From Butyrivibrio sp. MC2013 (GTDB lineage Bacteria > Bacillota > Clostridia > Lachnospirales > Lachnospiraceae), in contig NZ_KE384211.1 in NCBI RefSeq assembly GCF_000424585.1, forward strand, positions 62,001 through 126,000: a stretch of 64,000 bases of DNA, in the 5' to 3' direction. Made by a program: the position numbers and the translations under genes. Shown piece after piece: positions 61,642 to 64,000 of the stretch. Under the pieces are notes generated by a model. The model was not told where the DNA came from. It did not search any database and saw only the letters and a list, made by a program, of their open reading frames with translations. Every line of letters begins with the position of its first letter. The stretch's first letter is position 1.

Positions 61642-61866
61642 AGGTGTCAAAAGTTCCTTTTGACACCTTATGACTAACGGATTGTTCCGTTTCTTCGAAA
61701 CTCTCACAATCCTAAAACATTCGCAAATCCGCACTACGTGCTACTTTGCTCATGTTTTGCGGGTCATAAATTCATATTCGATTTCGAGCAAGCTCGAATC
61801 GAAATGACTTTTGACCCTTACGTCATATTATAAATCAAATATACAGGTACTCGTAAGTACCTGTAT
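61642..61866. repeat. Array of five stem-loops between the MFS and EAL genes
   Basis: The 303-base gap between the MFS start and the EAL stop has no gene. It holds AGGTGTCAAAAG/CTTTTGACACCT (61642-61668), GGATTGT/ACAATCC with inner TTTC/GAAA (61679-61712), AACAT/ATGTT with inner GCAAA/TTTGC and GCAC/GTGC (61716-61756), GGGTCA/TGACCC with inner TTCGAGC/GCTCGAA (61761-61817), and ATACAGGTACT/AGTACCTGTAT (61841-61866). CTTTTGACACCTTATGAC at 61657 and CTTTTGACCCTTACGTCA at 61808 are near direct repeats that flank the three inner hairpins. Confidence 0.8.
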
Positions 61867-61884
61867 AAACTTTCGTATATATTT

Positions 61885-63807
61885 TTATCTCCTGCTATTT
61901 TCTTTCATGAAGTTAACAAATTCCAGCGTAGGTATGGCTTTGGAATACAAAAAGCCCTGGAATTCATCTACGCCTATATTCTTTAGGCCCTCTGCCTGCT
62001 CATCTGTCTCTACTCCCTCAGCAACAGTGATATAGCCCAGTTCCTTCATCATCCTGACTGTATGCTCAAGAGCTATAAAGGCGTTCCTTTCAGAGAAAGC
62101 CTTCCAGACCAGGGACTTATCAAGCTTTACTATCTTAAATGGATAATCAAGAAGATAATTGACATTGGCAAGTCCGGAGCCATAGTCATCAAGGGAAAAT
62201 TCAATACCCTCAGCCCTCATGTTCTTCATAAAGTCCAGCAGTCTTTCACTGGAGGCGATGGCAGCAGTCTCTGTGATCTCCAGATTGATCATTTCAGGAG
62301 GTATACGGTATTTGGCCATAGTATTCATAAATATGGTCTTTAAGTCTTTTTGTATGCACTGAGCCGCAGAGAGGTTGATCTCGATAAAGCTGATACCCAG
62401 ACCTTCAAAGTCATATTTTTGCATCAGCCTGCAGACTTCGTCGAATACAAACTCTCCTATCTTGATGATAAGGCCGTTTTCTTCAGCTCTGGGGATAAAG
62501 TCGTCAGGACTGATAAAGCCGTATTCATCATTGATAAGCCTAAGGAGCGCCTCTGCAGAATGATACTCACCTGTCACGGCATCTCTTATAGGCTGGAAAT
62601 AAATCTTAAAGCTGCCGTCAATAAGAGCATTGTGCATTATGGTATCCAGCTTGGCATTTCGCCTGACTGATTCCAGAGTGCCTGTATCTGCATATATGAT
62701 ATCGCTGATCTTCTGCCTCTCAAGCTGATGCAGACAATAGGATATGGCATCTTCCAGTTCAAAGGAGCTGCTCCCATGCTCGGGAAAATGCACTACTATC
62801 ATCTGAGGCCTAAGATATATCCTCATCTGACTGACCTCAAAGGCCTTCATAAGCTCAGTCCTAAGCTGTTCTATGGCAGAAGCTTCGTCAATAGACTTGT
62901 TATCAAGGATGACTGTAAAACGTGTTCCCGAGTTGTAATATACATTTTCCTTGCCTACCACGTTCTGGATCCTTTTGGAGGTCATCTCAAGGACACGATT
63001 ACCTGCCACAACGCCTGCCATCTCATTGACCTGCCTGAAATCCCTAAGCTTGATAGATATGATATTAAAGGGGAGCCTGGTCTTGACACAGCTGTTAAGG
63101 GTGTCCTCAAAGGCCTGCTGATTATAGACCCTTGTTAGAGGATCTATATAATTATCTACATCCTGAATAGAAAGATATATTACCAGTATAGCAAGTGCCA
63201 CAAAGAAGGATGTGATCAGCTGATTGGGATGGAATAGCTGAAATACCACAGAACCCGTATTGGCAACAGTGATAAAGAGCATACCGAATATCTGATCTGT
63301 CTGCAGGGATTCCCAGTTGCGGATAGTCTGATAGATGCAGTCAATAAGGATCAAAACAGATACTGCATATACCACTATCCTAAATGGGCCGCTGCAATAT
63401 TGTCTGTTTTCATCAAAATAAAAGATAAAATGAGTGAGGGGATTGCTGGTGATAAGGACTATATCAAGAAGTGCACAGCACCTTAGAAAGATACTGGTGG
63501 ACTTTAGATATGGTCTGGTCTTATAAATAACACGAAGCAGATAATTGCAATACCAAAGGAGTATGGTATTGATAGACAGATAGAATATGGTATTTACCAG
63601 ATAGTTTGCCCAAAGAGGGATGCTATATGGATAAGAAATAGTATATGCTGTCGCCAGGTCACATACAGCCGCAACAAGAGAGTCTACAACAAGGAGCTTG
63701 TAGGCTCTGTTAGCCTTTGATACATAGTTTTTCCTAAGGAAAAACATGACAAGAACGGCTGTATCTATGCAAATGGCGCAGATATCAAAAGAAATGTTAT
63801 ATTGCAT
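61885..63807 (-). CDS. Membrane EAL-domain protein with degenerate GGDEF
   Basis: A 640-residue protein: about six or seven membrane spans (residues 1-215), a GGDEF domain (YIDPLTRVYNQQAFED onward) and an EAL domain. The diguanylate-cyclase signature GG(D/E)EF is SGTRF, so cyclase activity is not expected. The EAL part keeps AEALLRL, FIEINLSA, NLEITET, DDYGSGLANVNYL, KLDKS, AEGVETDEQ and FQGFLYSKA, as needed for c-di-GMP hydrolysis. I infer a phosphodiesterase regulated by a membrane sensor. A chemoreceptor and pilT in the same window are possible targets of c-di-GMP signals. Only a weak AGAGAG is upstream. Confidence 0.9.
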   Translation of the reverse strand: MQYNISFDICAICIDTAVLVMFFLRKNYVSKANRAYKLLVVDSLVAAVCDLATAYTISYPYSIPLWANYLVNTIFYLSINTILLWYCNYLLRVIYKTRPYLKSTSIFLRCCALLDIVLITSNPLTHFIFYFDENRQYCSGPFRIVVYAVSVLILIDCIYQTIRNWESLQTDQIFGMLFITVANTGSVVFQLFHPNQLITSFFVALAILVIYLSIQDVDNYIDPLTRVYNQQAFEDTLNSCVKTRLPFNIISIKLRDFRQVNEMAGVVAGNRVLEMTSKRIQNVVGKENVYYNSGTRFTVILDNKSIDEASAIEQLRTELMKAFEVSQMRIYLRPQMIVVHFPEHGSSSFELEDAISYCLHQLERQKISDIIYADTGTLESVRRNAKLDTIMHNALIDGSFKIYFQPIRDAVTGEYHSAEALLRLINDEYGFISPDDFIPRAEENGLIIKIGEFVFDEVCRLMQKYDFEGLGISFIEINLSAAQCIQKDLKTIFMNTMAKYRIPPEMINLEITETAAIASSERLLDFMKNMRAEGIEFSLDDYGSGLANVNYLLDYPFKIVKLDKSLVWKAFSERNAFIALEHTVRMMKELGYITVAEGVETDEQAEGLKNIGVDEFQGFLYSKAIPTLEFVNFMKENSRR

Positions 63808-64000
63808 CGATAACTCTCTGGCAAATTGCCCTATGATGTACTTAGATCACATGAGCTAGGGCTGATAATGTTTGCGGCAACCAAAGTTTACTATATACGA
63901 GACATTGACTTTTCTGATCATTTAGCCAAAAGCTCTGCTTAGTTATCGGCATTAACTGTTTCTATATTTAGTTTTAAAAAAATAACAAACGACCTGTGTC

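Overview
The window reads as a chromosomal segment of a low-to-mid GC Gram-positive anaerobe, most likely a Lachnospiraceae member close to Butyrivibrio/Pseudobutyrivibrio. Reasons: the Firmicutes order rplU-prp-rpmA-obgE-yhbY-nadD-yqeK-rsfS, an L27 precursor with a cleavable N-terminus, a DUF1292 gene, a YnbB-type PLP enzyme next to mutS-mutL-miaA, a sepF-aroB-lspA-rluD stretch, lipoproteins and carbohydrate-ABC permeases. The genus is an inference from gene content, not a database match.

Layout. 1-2.3 kb: 3' part of a CobW-like/DUF1980-like fusion, two small genes, rpsT. 2.3-3.1 kb: an 800-bp gene-free interval packed with seven strong stem-loops, including a ~250-nt long palindrome. 3.1-10.4 kb: lepA and hemW forward, then pilT, dprA and comM reverse. 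A 145-bp structured repeat before lepA recurs almost perfectly (one mismatch) in inverted orientation at the 3' end of dprA. 10.7-18.5 kb: an unusual transporter operon with two sugar-type ABC permeases, a HlyD-like adaptor, a MacB/FtsX-like half permease and a propeller-fused solute-binding lipoprotein, then dut. 18.6-29.5 kb: chemoreceptor, gltX, UvrD-like helicase, DUF1292, a GH13 protein that has lost its catalytic residues, DUF5662, and an in-frame fusion of a PD-(D/E)XK-like protein with peptidase T. 29.6-38.4 kb: miaB, mutS, mutL, miaA and a PLP enzyme. 38.5-46.5 kb: elongasome cluster mreB-mreC-mreD-mrdA-rodA followed by mgsA and a D,D-carboxypeptidase. 46.6-53 kb: small P-loop protein, HlyD-like protein, sepF, aroB, lspA, rluD, cytidylate-kinase-like gene. 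53.0-54.5 kb: a tyrosine recombinase preceded by 141-bp tandem repeats and inverted arms. 54.5-60 kb: the reverse rplU-to-rsfS cluster plus an AIM24-like gene. 60-64 kb: tRNA-Gly(CCC), an MFS transporter, a second structured non-coding array, and a membrane EAL protein with a degenerate GGDEF domain.

How it fits together. Most genes are core: translation and tRNA modification (rpsT, lepA, gltX, miaB, miaA, rluD, L21, L27, rsfS, obgE), mismatch repair, rod-shape wall synthesis and division. The unusual content lies in (i) three structured non-coding regions that share a TCGCA-hairpin-TGCTC motif, (ii) the mixed import/export-like transporter operon, (iii) the pseudo-GH13 protein, (iv) the nuclease-like/peptidase fusion and (v) the repeat array in front of the recombinase. 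I found no CRISPR array, prophage or complete insertion sequence.
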